Notes: generated from the sequence alone by a model not told the origin. Shown: positions 27,522-37,039, counted from the stretch's first letter. The stretch: 64,000 bases of DNA from an uncultured Comamonas sp. (GCA_947306475.1 CAMZGS010000005.1:1-64000), one strand, 5' to 3'. Numbers and translations: made by a program.

Positions 27522-27540
27522 CATAGCTGCCAGCGCTTCT
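27522..27540. repeat. Half copy of the host intergenic repeat inside the prophage
   Basis: CATAGCTGCCAGCGCTTCT matches the arm of the dyad repeat found between the chromosomal genes here (for example 45012-45024 and 59585-59600). It lies just after the KilA-N gene. Only one arm is present. Confidence 0.6.
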
Positions 27541-27576
27541 CCGGCAATGGCTAGAGGCGCATTTCGTAAAACCTAT

Positions 27577-27599
27577 AACCCGCCCCGGCGGGTTTTTTT
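27577..27599 (+). terminator. Rho-independent terminator after the KilA-N gene
   Basis: Stem CCCGCC/GGCGGG with a two-base CC centre, then seven T. The phage motif copy 5 begins two bases after the T run, as at 15784-15829. Confidence 0.85.
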
Positions 27600-27600
27600 G

Positions 27601-27653
27601 CCCCCGCCTAGGGTTTGTTGCGCTGGCGCCGCGTGGGGACACTGCACCCCATT
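27601..27653 (+). promoter_or_regulatory. Phage motif copy 5: putative promoter and leader of the lysis cassette
   Basis: Core CCCCCGCCTAGGGTT (27601-27615). ACACTGC starts at 27639, 30 nt after the T of TAGGG; the ATG at 27654 is 45 nt after it. TGGGG/CCCCA flank the ACACTGC block and could form a hairpin. It lies directly behind a terminator. Confidence 0.7.
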
Positions 27654-27953
27654 ATGAGCGCCAACCATTTTGACCAAACCGCCCTGGCCGTCAGCAAGGC
27701 CGTGACCATCACAGGCGGCACCACCGCTGTGATCGGCGGCCTGACCCTCTATGAGCTGGGGGTCTGGGTCGGGATTATTGGCGTGATCCTCGGGTACATC
27801 AGCGGCCAGTATTGGAGCTGGCGCAAGGACAGGCGCGAGCGCCTGGAGCAAGAGCAGCGCGAGCAGTTCCGCCGCAACGCCCTTGAGGCCATGAAGGCTG
27901 GCAAGTGGAGCACTTGGCAAGACCCAACAGACGGGGAGGCTCCCCGTGGCTGA
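27654..27953 (+). CDS. Holin, 99 aa
   Basis: Two transmembrane segments (about residues 16-36, ITGGTTAVIGGLTLYELG, and 39-57, VWVGIIGVILGYISGQYW), then a highly charged helical tail (RKDRRERLEQEQREQ): the layout of a two-helix (class II) holin. It is the first gene of the lysis cassette and overlaps the endolysin gene by 8 bp. It would trigger lysis timing by permeabilising or depolarising the inner membrane. ATG chosen from the phage leader; upstream in-frame starts cut into the motif. Confidence 0.85.
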   Translation: MSANHFDQTALAVSKAVTITGGTTAVIGGLTLYELGVWVGIIGVILGYISGQYWSWRKDRRERLEQEQREQFRRNALEAMKAGKWSTWQDPTDGEAPRG

Positions 27954-28581
27954 CCGTGTACCTCAAGCCCTTCGCACCATGCTGGTTGCCATGCTGACGG
28001 CCATCGGCGCAGGCGGCAGCGCCTACCTGGGCGAGCAGGATCGCGCCCTGGCCCGTACCCAGCTGACCGAATACCTACAGGCCGTTGCCGCAGACACCAG
28101 CACCAGCGATGCAATCAAGCTGGCCATGGTGCTGGGCAGCTACTACGAAAGCAGCTACCGCCACATTGGCACGCCCTACGTTGATCGTCTGGGCCGTGGC
28201 CAGCCCCTGACGGTGTGCAACGGCATCACGGGCAAAGAGGTCGTGGCCGGACGCTACTACACCCCCAGCGACTGCTACCGCCTGGAAAAAAACCGCTACC
28301 TGGAGGCAGAGGCATTTCTGAAGCAGTCGGCGGGGGCCGCCTACCGGCGCGCAAGCCCGCTACAGCAGGCAACGTATTTGGACTTCGTTCACAACATCGG
28401 CAGCGCAGGGTTCAGCGGTTCGACCATGCGCCGCAAGCTCCTGGCAGGGGATGTGGTTGGCGCCTGCCGCGAAAACCGCAGATGGGTTTACGGGACGATC
28501 AATGGGGCGAAAGTCGCTCTGCCAGGTTTGGTTATCCGCAGAAACGCAAACAGCGACTTGTGCGCAGAAGGGCTTGAATGA
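27946..28581 (+). CDS. Endolysin, lysozyme-like (GH24), probably signal-anchor-release type
   Basis: 211 residues, GTG start with GGGAGG 7 nt upstream. Residues 9-28 form a Gly/Ala-rich weakly hydrophobic N-terminal segment (ALRTMLVAMLTAIGAGGSAYL) typical of SAR endolysins, which leave the membrane when it is depolarised by the holin. The muramidase domain follows: YYESSY with candidate catalytic E68, D80, and PLTVCNGITG (T89), then YYTPSDC and LDFVHNIGSAGFSGSTMRRKL. E-D-T spacing is longer than in T4 lysozyme. Cysteines at 91 and in SDC could regulate activity. Confidence 0.88.
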   Translation: MADRVPQALRTMLVAMLTAIGAGGSAYLGEQDRALARTQLTEYLQAVAADTSTSDAIKLAMVLGSYYESSYRHIGTPYVDRLGRGQPLTVCNGITGKEVVAGRYYTPSDCYRLEKNRYLEAEAFLKQSAGAAYRRASPLQQATYLDFVHNIGSAGFSGSTMRRKLLAGDVVGACRENRRWVYGTINGAKVALPGLVIRRNANSDLCAEGLE

Positions 28582-28633
28582 ATCCGGTTTTAATGATGAT
28601 GCTGTGCGACCCGTTTTTATTCTGGAGGCTTGC

Positions 28634-29017
28634 ATGGCCTTACCAAGTCCCCGATTGATTGCCGCTAGCGCAGCCCTGGTGCTGGCCTTTGGGGCAGGGT
28701 GGTGGCTGCGCGGCCTGCAGGTCAAGGCCGCTATGGTCAAACAAGCCCAAGCCCAGGCCCAGGCCGACGTGCAGCAGGCGCAGCGCACGTCCGAAGCCGT
28801 TCAGGCCCACGCCCAAGCAAAAATCGAAACGGAGATCCGCTATGTCACTGTCACGCGCGAAGTTGAGAAGCTGGTGGAGCGCCCTGTGTATCTTGAGCGC
28901 TGTCTTGATGATGACGGGTTGCGCGCCCTCAATGCCCAAATCCTCGGCACCGATGCCCCAGGCCCTGGCCCAGCCCTGCCCGAAGCTGGCCACCCTACAG
29001 GGCACGACGGGGGCTGA
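28634..29017 (+). CDS. Rz: Rz-like inner-membrane spanin
   Basis: 127 residues; ATG at 28634 has GGAGG 6 nt upstream. One N-terminal transmembrane segment (LIAASAALVLAFGAGWWL) is followed by a long Gln/Ala-rich coiled coil (KQAQAQAQADVQQAQRTSE), the i-spanin design. The Rz1 gene is embedded in another frame. Together they span the periplasm and disrupt the outer membrane in the last lysis step. Confidence 0.88.
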   Translation: MALPSPRLIAASAALVLAFGAGWWLRGLQVKAAMVKQAQAQAQADVQQAQRTSEAVQAHAQAKIETEIRYVTVTREVEKLVERPVYLERCLDDDGLRALNAQILGTDAPGPGPALPEAGHPTGHDGG

Positions 29018-29105
29018 CATGCTGCGCTGGAGCACGGATACGGTGCGCAAGTACCAGCTGTGTGCAGCTCAAGTAGATGGACTGCGCGCGGCGTGGCCCA
29101 ATTGA
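28842..29105 (+). CDS. Rz1: Rz1-like outer-membrane lipoprotein spanin, embedded in Rz
   Basis: 87 residues in a different frame from Rz, starting inside it and ending 88 bp after it. The start MSLSRAKLRSWWSALCILSAVLMMTGC gives a lipoprotein signal peptide with lipobox MTGC, then a Pro-rich region (PSMPKSSAPMPQALAQPCPK) typical of Rz1. It binds the Rz C-terminus across the periplasm. The longer frame upstream has no export signal and is rejected. Confidence 0.85.
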   Translation: MSLSRAKLRSWWSALCILSAVLMMTGCAPSMPKSSAPMPQALAQPCPKLATLQGTTGADMLRWSTDTVRKYQLCAAQVDGLRAAWPN

Positions 29106-29202
29106 CGCACAGGCGGCAAAACACTTTTTTGCGCCAACTACGCGCCAAGCCATGCGCCTATTTCCATTCGTAACAATACGAACTCTTGCCGGCGCAAAAA
29201 GC

Positions 29203-29240
29203 AAAAAAGCCGCCAAGTGCTTGATACTTGCGGCCTTTTT
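29203..29240. terminator. Bidirectional terminator between phage lysis genes and tRNA-Leu
   Basis: GCCGCCAAGT/ACTTGCGGC stem with one bulged C, T run on the + strand side (29236-29240) and A run on the other (29203-29208). It serves the lysis unit and the minus-strand tRNA. Confidence 0.8.
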
Positions 29241-29255
29241 CTGATCTGACTTGCC

Positions 29256-29300
29256 TGGTGCCCGGGGCCGGAATCGAACCGGCACGCCTTGCGGCGGGGG
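29256..29300. other. Probable prophage attachment site (att) at the tRNA-Leu 3' end
   Basis: Phage lysis genes end 150 bp before an intact tRNA whose 3' end points to the prophage, the usual arrangement when a tyrosine integrase recombines in the 3' half of a tRNA gene. The partner copy of the core and the integrase would be beyond the left edge, so the core cannot be delimited here. Confidence 0.55.
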
Positions 29301-29340
29301 ATTTTGAGTCCCCTGCGTCTACCAATTTCACCACCCGGGC
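29256..29340 (-). tRNA. tRNA-Leu (anticodon CAA)
   Basis: An 85-nt class II tRNA on the minus strand. Acceptor stem GCCCGGG (29340-29334) pairs with CCCGGGC (29266-29260), discriminator A, and CCA is encoded (29258-29256). The T-loop GGTTCGATTCC, anticodon loop CTCAAAA with CAA at 29306-29304, and a long variable arm are present. It reads UUG codons. Its 3' end faces the prophage. Confidence 0.95.
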
Positions 29341-29379
29341 GACCAATCAGAGAAGCCGTGATTATGGCACATTTACGGT

Positions 29380-30288
29380 ATGCGAAAGAAATATCCATCG
29401 ATCGAATCGACAATTGGTGCCACCCCGCTGGTGGCGTTGCAGCGTATCGGCGCGCAGGACAATGCGCAGCGCGGGAACGTGGTGCTGGGCAAGCTGGAGG
29501 GCAACAACCCGGCCGGCTCCGTAAAGGATCGCCCGGCGCTGTCCATGATCCAGCAGGCCGAGGCGCGCGGCGAGATCCGGCCGGGCGACACGCTGATTGA
29601 GGCCACCTCCGGCAACACTGGTATTGCACTGGCCATGGCCGCAGCGATCAAGGGCTACCGCATGGTGCTGATCATGCCCGAGGACCTGTCCATCGAGCGT
29701 GCGCAGACCATGAAGGCCTATGGCGCCGAGCTGGTGCTCACGCCCAAGAGTGGTGGCATGGAGTACGCGCGCGATCTGGCGGCGCAGATGGTGGCCCAGG
29801 GCAAGGGCCGGGTGCTCGACCAGTTTGCCAACCCGGACAACCCGCTGGCGCATTACACCGGCACCGGCCCGGAGCTGTGGGAACAGACCGAGGGGCAGAT
29901 CACCCACTTTGTCAGCGCCATGGGCACCACCGGCACCATCACCGGCGTGGCCAGATTCCTGAAGGAGCGCAACCCGGCCATCCGCATCATCGGCGCCGAG
30001 CCGGCCGAGGGGTCGCGCATTCCCGGCATCCGCAAGTGGCCTGCGCAGTACCTGCCCAAGATCTACGACCCCAGCCTGGTCGATGAACTGGTCACCGTCA
30101 CCCAGGACGACGCCGAGGACATGGCCCGCCGCCTGGCGCGCGAGGAGGGGATTTTTGCCGGCATCTCCGCCGCAGGCGCCTGCTGGGTGGCCCAGCAGAT
30201 TGCCCAGCGCGAGAGCAATGCCACCATCGTGTTCGTGGTGTGCGACCGGGGCGACCGTTACCTGTCCACCGGTGTCTTTCCGGTATAA
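29380..30288 (+). CDS. cysM: Cysteine synthase B (O-acetylserine sulfhydrylase B)
   Basis: A PLP enzyme making cysteine (or S-sulfocysteine with thiosulfate) from O-acetylserine. 302 residues. The PLP lysine is in NPAGSVKDRP (K49), the phosphate/substrate loop is TSGNTG (76-81), a glycine-rich cofactor loop is GTTGTITG, and the ending CDRGDRYLSTGVF is typical of CysM rather than CysK. It is the first chromosomal gene after the tRNA used by the prophage. tusA follows 30 bp later, linking two sulfur genes. Confidence 0.95.
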   Translation: MRKKYPSIESTIGATPLVALQRIGAQDNAQRGNVVLGKLEGNNPAGSVKDRPALSMIQQAEARGEIRPGDTLIEATSGNTGIALAMAAAIKGYRMVLIMPEDLSIERAQTMKAYGAELVLTPKSGGMEYARDLAAQMVAQGKGRVLDQFANPDNPLAHYTGTGPELWEQTEGQITHFVSAMGTTGTITGVARFLKERNPAIRIIGAEPAEGSRIPGIRKWPAQYLPKIYDPSLVDELVTVTQDDAEDMARRLAREEGIFAGISAAGACWVAQQIAQRESNATIVFVVCDRGDRYLSTGVFPV

Positions 30289-30318
30289 CCCCGGCATTGC
30301 AGCTACGAGGTTGAAGCC

Positions 30319-30552
30319 ATGGAAATTCAGATCCACCAGGAAGTTGATGCACGCGGACTCAATTGCCCGCTGCCCATTTTGAAAGCCAAGAAGGCACTGG
30401 CCCAAATGCAAAGCGGTCAGGTGCTGAAAGTGATTGCCACGGATACCGGCTCGTTGAGCGATTTCAAGGCCTTTGCCAAGCAGACCGGCAATGAGTTGCT
30501 GGAGCAGAAGAGCGAAGGCGCGGAGTTTATCCACCTGCTGCGCCGCCGGTAG
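30319..30552 (+). CDS. tusA: TusA-family sulfurtransferase
   Basis: 77 residues with the family motif CPLP (C16) after DARGLNCPLP. The cysteine carries persulfide sulfur for tRNA thiolation or other sulfur relay. GAGG precedes the ATG. It follows cysM closely and is followed by a perfect 10-bp hairpin, so the two probably share a transcript. Confidence 0.92.
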   Translation: MEIQIHQEVDARGLNCPLPILKAKKALAQMQSGQVLKVIATDTGSLSDFKAFAKQTGNELLEQKSEGAEFIHLLRRR

Positions 30553-30586
30553 GCGCTGCCTGCACTAAGCCGCCAAAACCAAGAAA

Positions 30587-30610
30587 CAAGCCGCTTGAAA
30601 AAGCGGCTTG
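30587..30610. terminator. Hairpin between convergent tusA and galU
   Basis: Perfect inverted repeat CAAGCCGCTT/AAGCGGCTTG with a GAAA loop. T-rich sequence follows on both strands, though without a pure T run on the + strand. Confidence 0.75.
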
Positions 30611-30673
30611 TCTGTTTCTGGCGATGGTCAGCAACGCAATACAGCGCTTTGTGCAAAGGCCGCGGGCGATGGC

Positions 30674-31558
30674 TCAGACCTGAACGGTCTGCAAGTAAGC
30701 GCGGAAGGCCCCGCCCACTTGCGGGTGTTGCAGGGCCAGTTCCACCGTCGCTTCCAGAAAGCCTTCCTTGCTACCACAGTCGTAGCGCTTGCCGCTGTAC
30801 TGGTAAGCGTAAACGGCCTCATGCTGCATCAGACGGGCAATGGCGTCGGTCAGCTGGATCTCCCCACCCACGCCACGCGGCTGGTTGCAGATTTCCTCAA
30901 AAATGCGCGGCGTGAGCACATAGCGCCCGGCCACGCCCATGCGCGAAGGGGCTACTTCCGGATCGGGCTTTTCCACGATTTCATCGACGCGCAGCAGCGG
31001 GCCACCGGCAGGCTCGCCCCTGACGATGCCGTAACGCTTGGTGTGCTCCTGCGGCACTTCCTGCACCGCCAGCAGCGAGCGGCCCTGCTTTTCAAAAGCC
31101 GCCACCATCTGTGCCATCACGCCCGGGCCGCCGTTGCTGCCCACCATCAGATCGTCGGCCAGCAGCACGGCAAAGGGTTCGTTGCGCACCAGCGGCTCGG
31201 CGCACAGCACGGCGTGGCCCAGGCCCAGGCTGCGCGGCTGGCGCACGAACAGGCAGTTCATGTCCGCCGGGGCAATGCTGCGCACCAGAGCCAGCATTTC
31301 CTTTTTTCCGGCGGCTTCCAGCTCGCTTTCCAGTTCGTAGGCGGTATCGAAGTGGTCCTCAATGGCGCGCTTGCTGCGACCGGTGACGAAGACCATGTTG
31401 CGAATGCCGGCCTCGTAGGCTTCCTCCACGGCGTACTGGATCAGCGGCTTGTCCACCACGGGCAGCATTTCCTTGGGCGATGCCTTGGTAGCCGGCAGAA
31501 AACGGGTTCCCAGACCGGCAACGGGAAAGACGGCTGTGCGAACACGGGTGGATGTCAT
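30674..31558 (-). CDS. galU: UTP-glucose-1-phosphate uridylyltransferase
   Basis: Makes UDP-glucose for envelope polysaccharides and galactose metabolism. 294 residues. The nucleotide-binding signature is [25 protein letters not shown], with further GalU motifs [12 protein letters not shown] and [21 protein letters not shown] lies 6 nt upstream of the ATG. It stands alone on the minus strand between tusA and valS. Confidence 0.96.
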   Translation of the reverse strand: MTSTRVRTAVFPVAGLGTRFLPATKASPKEMLPVVDKPLIQYAVEEAYEAGIRNMVFVTGRSKRAIEDHFDTAYELESELEAAGKKEMLALVRSIAPADMNCLFVRQPRSLGLGHAVLCAEPLVRNEPFAVLLADDLMVGSNGGPGVMAQMVAAFEKQGRSLLAVQEVPQEHTKRYGIVRGEPAGGPLLRVDEIVEKPDPEVAPSRMGVAGRYVLTPRIFEEICNQPRGVGGEIQLTDAIARLMQHEAVYAYQYSGKRYDCGSKEGFLEATVELALQHPQVGGAFRAYLQTVQV

Positions 31559-31581
31559 GAAAGCTCCTGTTTTAATGAAAA

Positions 31582-31663
31582 AGTGAGTACCTGGCGCTGA
31601 TACACAAAGGATTTCAGATGGTTTTCATTCTAAAAACCAATGTGCACCAGCGGAATCAGCTCT
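31582..31663. repeat. Degenerate intergenic dyad repeat
   Basis: Arms CTGGCGCTGAT (31590) and CACCAGCGGAATCAGCTC (31645) with the inner ATTTCAG typical of the other copies. It lies between galU and valS. Confidence 0.6.
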
Positions 31664-31680
31664 GTTTTTTGATGATTACC

Positions 31681-34542
31681 TCAACCCAGGCGGGCCAGCT
31701 GTTCCTGGATGCGGGCCAGCGTGGCGCCAAAGTCGGCCACGCGCTTGCGTTCCTGTTCGATGACGGCTGCCGGTGCCTTGGCGACAAAGGCCTCGTTGCC
31801 CAGCTTGCCGTTGGCCTTGGCGATCTCGCCCTGCAGGCGCGTCACTTCCTTGGACAGGCGGGCCTTTTCGGCGGCCACGTCGATTTCGACGAACAGCGCC
31901 AGGCGTGCGCCGCCGACCACGCTCACCGGAGCGTTCTGCGCTTCCTTTTCCCAAGCGGTGACATCGTCAAATACTTTGACTTCGCTGAGCTTGGCCAGAT
32001 TGCGCAGCACGTCGGTGTTGGCGCGCAGGAAGGCAGCCTCCTCGGCGTTGTCGGCCACAGCCAGCAGCGGCAGACGCTGGGCGGGGGAGACACCCATCTC
32101 GCCGCGCAGCGTGCGGCAGGCATCGACCATCTGCTTGAGGCGCTCGACATAGCCTTCGGCGGCTTCGTCGATCTTCCCGGCTTCGGCTTGCGGATAGGCA
32201 GCAATGACGATGGATTCCCCCGGCAGACCGGCCACCGGCGCCACCACCTGCCACAGCGCTTCGGTGACGAAGGGGATGATGGGGTGGGCCAGACGCAGGA
32301 TGGCTTCCAGCACGCGAATCAGCGTGCGGCGCGTGGCGCGCTGCTGGGCAGCGCTGCCGGTCTGCAGCTGCACCTTGGCAATTTCCAGGTACCAGTCGCA
32401 GAACTCATTCCAGACAAAGTCGTAGATGGTGTTGGCCACGTTGTCCAGACGGTAATCGGCAAAGCCCTTGGCGATTTCGGCCTCGACCTTTTGCAGGCGC
32501 GAGACGATCCAGCGGTCGGGCTGGCTGTAGGCCAGATCGTTGCCATCCAAACCGCAGTCGTAGCCCTCGCAGTTCATCAGCACAAAGCGCGAGGCGTTCC
32601 ACAGCTTGTTGCAGAAGTTGCGGTAGCCCTCGCAGCGCTTGCTGTCGAAGTTGATCGAGCGGCCCAGGCTGGCCAGCGCGGCAAAAGTGAAGCGCAGCGC
32701 GTCGGCGCCGTAAGCCGGGATGCCTTCGGGGAATTCCTTTTGCGTGGCCTGGCGCACCTTGGGTGCGGTCTCGGGGCGACGCAGGCCCTGGGTGCGTTTT
32801 TCCAGCAGGGGTTCGAGCGCAATGCCGTCGATCAGGTCCACGGGGTCGAGCACGTTGCCCTCGGACTTGCTCATCTTCTTGCCCTGCGCGTCCAGCACCA
32901 GGCCGTGGATATAGACGTGCCTGAACGGCACACGGCCCGTGAAGTGGGTGGTCATCATGATCATGCGTGCCACCCAGAAGAAGATGATGTCGTAGCCCGT
33001 CACCAGCACGGAGGAGGGCAGGTACAGGTTGTAGTCGTCGGTGGCGGCATCGCCCTGGTCGGGCCAGCCCATGGTGCTGAAGGGCACCAGCGCGCTGGAG
33101 TACCAGGTATCGAGCACGTCTGGGTCGCGCGTAAGCGTCCTGCCGGGGGCCTGCGCCTGGGCTTCGGCCTCACTCCTGGCGACGTACACGTTGCCGTCCT
33201 CGTCGTACCAGGCCGGAATCTGGTGGCCCCACCACAGCTGGCGCGAGATGCACCAGTCCTGGATGTTGTTCATCCACTGGTTGTAGGTATTGACCCAGTT
33301 TTCCGGCACGAACTGCACCTGGCCCGAGGCCACGGCATCGATGGCCTTTTGTGCAATGCTCTTGCCCGAGTCATCGCCCGTGCCCGGCCTGGCCACCTGG
33401 TTCACGGCAACAAACCACTGGTCGGTGAGCATGGGTTCGATGATCTGGCCAGTGCGTGTGCAGATCGGCACCATCAGCTTGTGCTTTTTGGTTTCCACCA
33501 GCAGCCCCAGCGCTTCCAGATCCGCCACGATGGCCTTGCGCGCCACGAAGCGGTCCATGCCGCGGTACTTTTCGGGCGCGTTGTCGTTGATGGTGGCCTG
33601 CAGCGTGAGCACACAGATCATGGGCAGCTGATGGCGTTGGCCCACCTGGTAGTCGTTGTGGTCGTGCGCGGGCGTCACTTTCACCACGCCGGTGCCGAAG
33701 CTGCGATCGACGTACTCGTCGGCAATCACCGGGATTTCACGGTCGCACAGCGGCAGCTTGACCATCCTGCCAATCAGGTGCTGGTAGCGCTCGTCCTCGG
33801 GGTGCACCATGACGGCCACGTCGCCCAGCATGGTTTCGGGACGCGTCGTGGCCACCACCAGCTGGCCCGAACCGTCGGCCAGCGGGTAGGCGATGTGCCA
33901 CAGCGAGCCGTCCTTTTCCTCGCTTTCCACTTCCAGGTCGGAGACGGCCGATTGCAGCTTGGGGTCCCAGTTGACCAGGCGCTTGCCGCGATAGATCAGG
34001 CCCTGCTGGTACAGCGTGACAAAGGTTTGCGTGACCACCTTGGAGAGATTGTCGTCCATGGTGAAATATTCGCGGCTCCAGTCCACGGTGTCGCCCAGGC
34101 GGCGCATCTGCGCGGTGATGGTGTTGCCGCTCTTTTCCTTCCACTCCCAGACCTTCTTCACAAATTCGGGGCGGCCCAGGTCGTAGCGGCTGATGCCTTG
34201 CTCCTGCAACTGGCGCTCCACCACGATCTGCGTGGCAATGCCGGCGTGGTCGGTGCCCGGCACCCAGGCGGTGTTGTGCCCCAGCATGCGGTGGTAGCGC
34301 GTGAGGCTGTCCATCACGGTCTGGTTGAAGGCATGGCCCATGTGCAGCGTGCCCGTCACATTGGGCGGGGGCAGCTGGATGGCAAACGCCGGGGCGTTGG
34401 CATCGGGCTGGCCGCTGCCGCGCACACCAGCGCGGCCATAGCCACGCTTTTCCCATTCGGGGCCCCAATGGGCCTCCAGATCGGCCGGTTCAAAGGATTT
34501 GGAGAGGGATTGCAGGCCCGGCTGGGCAAGTTCTTGAGTCAT
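31681..34542 (-). CDS. valS: Valyl-tRNA synthetase
   Basis: Class I aminoacyl-tRNA synthetase, 953 residues, typical length. The HIGH-type motif is [12 protein letters not shown] and the KMSKS motif is KKMSKSEGN. The editing domain (about 190-380) and C-terminal coiled-coil arm ([20 protein letters not shown]) are present. The start at 34542 ([12 protein letters not shown]) was chosen over a longer frame that runs through the hem terminator and into the next gene. Confidence 0.97.
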   Translation of the reverse strand: MTQELAQPGLQSLSKSFEPADLEAHWGPEWEKRGYGRAGVRGSGQPDANAPAFAIQLPPPNVTGTLHMGHAFNQTVMDSLTRYHRMLGHNTAWVPGTDHAGIATQIVVERQLQEQGISRYDLGRPEFVKKVWEWKEKSGNTITAQMRRLGDTVDWSREYFTMDDNLSKVVTQTFVTLYQQGLIYRGKRLVNWDPKLQSAVSDLEVESEEKDGSLWHIAYPLADGSGQLVVATTRPETMLGDVAVMVHPEDERYQHLIGRMVKLPLCDREIPVIADEYVDRSFGTGVVKVTPAHDHNDYQVGQRHQLPMICVLTLQATINDNAPEKYRGMDRFVARKAIVADLEALGLLVETKKHKLMVPICTRTGQIIEPMLTDQWFVAVNQVARPGTGDDSGKSIAQKAIDAVASGQVQFVPENWVNTYNQWMNNIQDWCISRQLWWGHQIPAWYDEDGNVYVARSEAEAQAQAPGRTLTRDPDVLDTWYSSALVPFSTMGWPDQGDAATDDYNLYLPSSVLVTGYDIIFFWVARMIMMTTHFTGRVPFRHVYIHGLVLDAQGKKMSKSEGNVLDPVDLIDGIALEPLLEKRTQGLRRPETAPKVRQATQKEFPEGIPAYGADALRFTFAALASLGRSINFDSKRCEGYRNFCNKLWNASRFVLMNCEGYDCGLDGNDLAYSQPDRWIVSRLQKVEAEIAKGFADYRLDNVANTIYDFVWNEFCDWYLEIAKVQLQTGSAAQQRATRRTLIRVLEAILRLAHPIIPFVTEALWQVVAPVAGLPGESIVIAAYPQAEAGKIDEAAEGYVERLKQMVDACRTLRGEMGVSPAQRLPLLAVADNAEEAAFLRANTDVLRNLAKLSEVKVFDDVTAWEKEAQNAPVSVVGGARLALFVEIDVAAEKARLSKEVTRLQGEIAKANGKLGNEAFVAKAPAAVIEQERKRVADFGATLARIQEQLARLG

Positions 34543-34588
34543 GACAAACGGAAGAAAAGCTGGAAAAGAAGCAAAACGGGAATAAAAA

Positions 34589-34611
34589 CGGCATCTGATC
34601 GCCAGATGCCG
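34589..34611 (-). terminator. Terminator of the hem gene cluster
   Basis: Stem CGGCATCTG/CAGATGCCG with 5-nt loop; on the minus strand followed by TTTTTATT. It separates hemY from valS. Confidence 0.85.
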
Positions 34612-34627
34612 CGCAATGTTGGGGATT

Positions 34628-35905
34628 TTAAGAGCTGGCCAGCGCCGCCTGGCGCCAGGCCTGTGCCGCCTGTGCCGCGTCCTCTCGTTGCTCGGCCAGG
34701 ATGGCCAGCGCACGCCAGGTGCTGGCGCGCAGGGCCGCATCGGGCAGGCCGGGCAGGCAACGGCGCAGCAGCTGCTCGGCTTTGCCCCACAGCTGCCGCT
34801 GTATGCAGGCCATGCCCCCCAGGTACTGCAGCAAGGCCTCCTTGGGATAGCGCTGCTGGGCTGCCTCGATGCGCTGCAGCCAGGCGGTGTCCAGATCTTC
34901 CAGGCAGTGTTGCAGGGTCAGGAACAAGCGCTTGGTGTGCTCTGCATCCAGCTGGTCCTGCATGTACATCTGCCAGATGGGCAGCAGCCAGGAGCGCGCC
35001 TGCTCGCCAGGCCCCTGCACATCGACCAGATGGCGCGCCGCCGCCAGGGCTACGCCGGGCATCCGCTGCTCGTGCGCGGGCAGCCGCTCCCACAGGCTGT
35101 GCAGCTGCTGGGCATCGCGGCACTGGCGGATCAGCTCCAGCAGCAGGCTGCCGATCAGGCTTTCGGCCACGCTGGGGCTAAAGCCCCCATGCTTGGCCAG
35201 CAGGCGGGTGGTCTCCAGGGCGGTGAGGTTGTCGCGCGCCATGCGGGCGGCCTTGAGCTTGATGCGCAGCGCCATGGTGCGCCGCCCGGCGCCTTGGGGC
35301 ATGTCGGCCAGGCGCTGCAGGCTCTCCTGCGGGTTGCGATCGTCCAGCGCCCAGCGTGCCGCACGCATCTGGGCACCTTCGCGCACCTCCTGCGCCAGGG
35401 CATCGGACGGGGACTGGGTGTCCTGCAGCAGGGCAGCGTAGTGCTGGTCGCGTGTGGACGGATCCTGCAGGGCATGGGCGCTGTCGGCAGCCAGCAGGTG
35501 GGCAATGGCGCGCAGGCTGGCGTCGTGGGGAACGGCAGCCTGGCTGCTGCGCAGGCTGTGGCTGTGTTGCAGCAACTCTTCAGCCGCCTTGCCGGCACGC
35601 ACAAAGCGCCCGGCCTGCAGGTGCGCCAGGCTGCTGACCAGGGCGCGATACAGGCTGCGCTCCCTTTGCTGCTGGCGCCAGCGCCGCGCCTGCAGGGGCA
35701 GCTGCCCGAGCACGGACAGGCCGCGCAGGCTGGCATAGCCCAGAAGGAACAGGCCCAGCAACGCCAGCAGCGCCGTGTTCAGCGAAACATCCAGACGGTA
35801 CGGTGGCCAGAACAGGCTCACCATTCCCTGATTGCTGCCCGCAAACAGGGCCAGGGCCACCGCCAGGGCGAACAGGCCGACAAACCAAAGCGCAGCACGC
35901 ATCAT
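34628..35905 (-). CDS. hemY: HemY-like membrane protein with TPR-type helical repeats
   Basis: 425 residues. Two N-terminal transmembrane segments (about 4-22 and 43-62) enclose a short [12 protein letters not shown] loop. A long cytoplasmic or periplasmic helical domain with TPR-like repeats follows ([35 protein letters not shown]). This is the hemX-hemY type HemY of proteobacteria, not protoporphyrinogen oxidase. It is last in hemC-hemD-hemX-hemY, 12 bp after hemX. Its molecular role is not well defined. Confidence 0.9.
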   Translation of the reverse strand: MMRAALWFVGLFALAVALALFAGSNQGMVSLFWPPYRLDVSLNTALLALLGLFLLGYASLRGLSVLGQLPLQARRWRQQQRERSLYRALVSSLAHLQAGRFVRAGKAAEELLQHSHSLRSSQAAVPHDASLRAIAHLLAADSAHALQDPSTRDQHYAALLQDTQSPSDALAQEVREGAQMRAARWALDDRNPQESLQRLADMPQGAGRRTMALRIKLKAARMARDNLTALETTRLLAKHGGFSPSVAESLIGSLLLELIRQCRDAQQLHSLWERLPAHEQRMPGVALAAARHLVDVQGPGEQARSWLLPIWQMYMQDQLDAEHTKRLFLTLQHCLEDLDTAWLQRIEAAQQRYPKEALLQYLGGMACIQRQLWGKAEQLLRRCLPGLPDAALRASTWRALAILAEQREDAAQAAQAWRQAALASS

Positions 35906-35917
35906 GGCGGTCTCCCC

Positions 35918-37039
35918 TTAGTCGTTGCCGGCCGTGGCAATCGCCAGGGCCGCAAAAGTGTCCTGCAGATTGGGCTGCTGCGCGGTGCGCAGCTGTTCCT
36001 GCAGCTGGGCCAGGGTCTGCTGGACGTGGTGGGTGCGCTGCGCTTCGGCGGCAAAGTATTTGTCGATGTGCTCCTGGGACGTGCTCAGGTTGGCACGGGC
36101 CGCGTCGTGCTGGCGTGCCAGCAGCGCCAGGCGGGCATTGAGCAGCTGCAATTTGAGGTTTTCGCGCAGGAACAGCCCTTGCTCGGGGGCGAGCAAGGCT
36201 GCTTCGGGCGAAGAGATGCGGCTGATGCGCAGCACATCATGGGTCTGGCTGCGCACACCCTCCCACAGCTGCTGGGCACGGGCACGCCACCAGGCCCATT
36301 GCGTGGGGCCGGTGGCTGCGGCATCGGCACCTTCCTCGGCCTGCGCCGCGGCGCCCTCGCCAGCCTGGCGCACAGGCACCCGTTCGGCAGGCGGCTGCGG
36401 CGTGCCGTTTTGCAGGGGCAGGTCGTCGATCTGGCGCAGCACATCGTCCAGGCGGGTGAGCAGGCTGGCGGCATCCAGCGTCGGGGTCTGCAACAGACGC
36501 TCCAGGTCACGCTCCATGGCTTGCTGCACCGCCACCAGGCGCGGCTGCGCCGAGTTTTCTATGCGTTTGCTGGCGCTTTTGAGGCTGGCAATCAGCGGCT
36601 CGGTGCTGCCGGTCAGCTGGGCCTGCTGCACCGCCAGACGCATGGCTGCCTCCAGGTCCAGCGCCAGGGTGTCCTCCTGCGAGCGCGAGAGGCTGCGCAC
36701 CAGCTCCTCCAGCTGGCCGCGCTGCAGGCTGACTTCGGCCATGCGCGCTTCCAGCACCGTCACGCGCGTGTTGGCTGCCAGCACCTGCTCCTGCGCCTCC
36801 TTGGCCAGGGTGCGCGACTCCACCGCCTGAGCGCTCGCCTGGCTGGTCTGCTGCGCCAGCAGCTCCTGCATGCCACTGACCTTGTTCCACAACAGGGCCG
36901 AGGTGCCCAGACCGACAGAGCCAATCAGCAAGCTCAGCCACGTCCAGCCCGGGGCAGCCGGAGGGTGGGCAGAGGCGGGCGCAGGAACGCCCTCCGGAGG
37001 ATGTTCGTGCGAATAGGGGGAAGTGCTGTCGGTGCTCAT
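35918..37039 (-). CDS. hemX: HemX-like membrane-anchored protein (uroporphyrinogen-III methyltransferase-annotated family)
   Basis: 373 residues: a Pro-rich N-terminus, one transmembrane segment (about 32-50, WTWLSLLIGSVGLGTSALLW) and a long coiled-coil domain. It has no SAM-binding SUMT motifs, so the common label uroporphyrinogen-III C-methyltransferase is historical and not supported by the sequence. It overlaps the hemD stop by ATGA, implying coupled translation. Confidence 0.9.
   Translation of the reverse strand: MSTDSTSPYSHEHPPEGVPAPASAHPPAAPGWTWLSLLIGSVGLGTSALLWNKVSGMQELLAQQTSQASAQAVESRTLAKEAQEQVLAANTRVTVLEARMAEVSLQRGQLEELVRSLSRSQEDTLALDLEAAMRLAVQQAQLTGSTEPLIASLKSASKRIENSAQPRLVAVQQAMERDLERLLQTPTLDAASLLTRLDDVLRQIDDLPLQNGTPQPPAERVPVRQAGEGAAAQAEEGADAAATGPTQWAWWRARAQQLWEGVRSQTHDVLRISRISSPEAALLAPEQGLFLRENLKLQLLNARLALLARQHDAARANLSTSQEHIDKYFAAEAQRTHHVQQTLAQLQEQLRTAQQPNLQDTFAALAIATAGND

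Noticed and set aside
31618-35181. 1187-codon + strand frame opposite valS and hemY
   Set aside because: Codon-pattern shadow in GC-rich DNA: His/Gln/Val-rich composition, no known domain, and valS is unmistakable on the other strand.
35918-37039. Annotation of HemX as an active uroporphyrinogen-III methyltransferase
   Set aside because: The protein has one membrane helix and a coiled coil but no SAM-binding motifs of SUMT enzymes.
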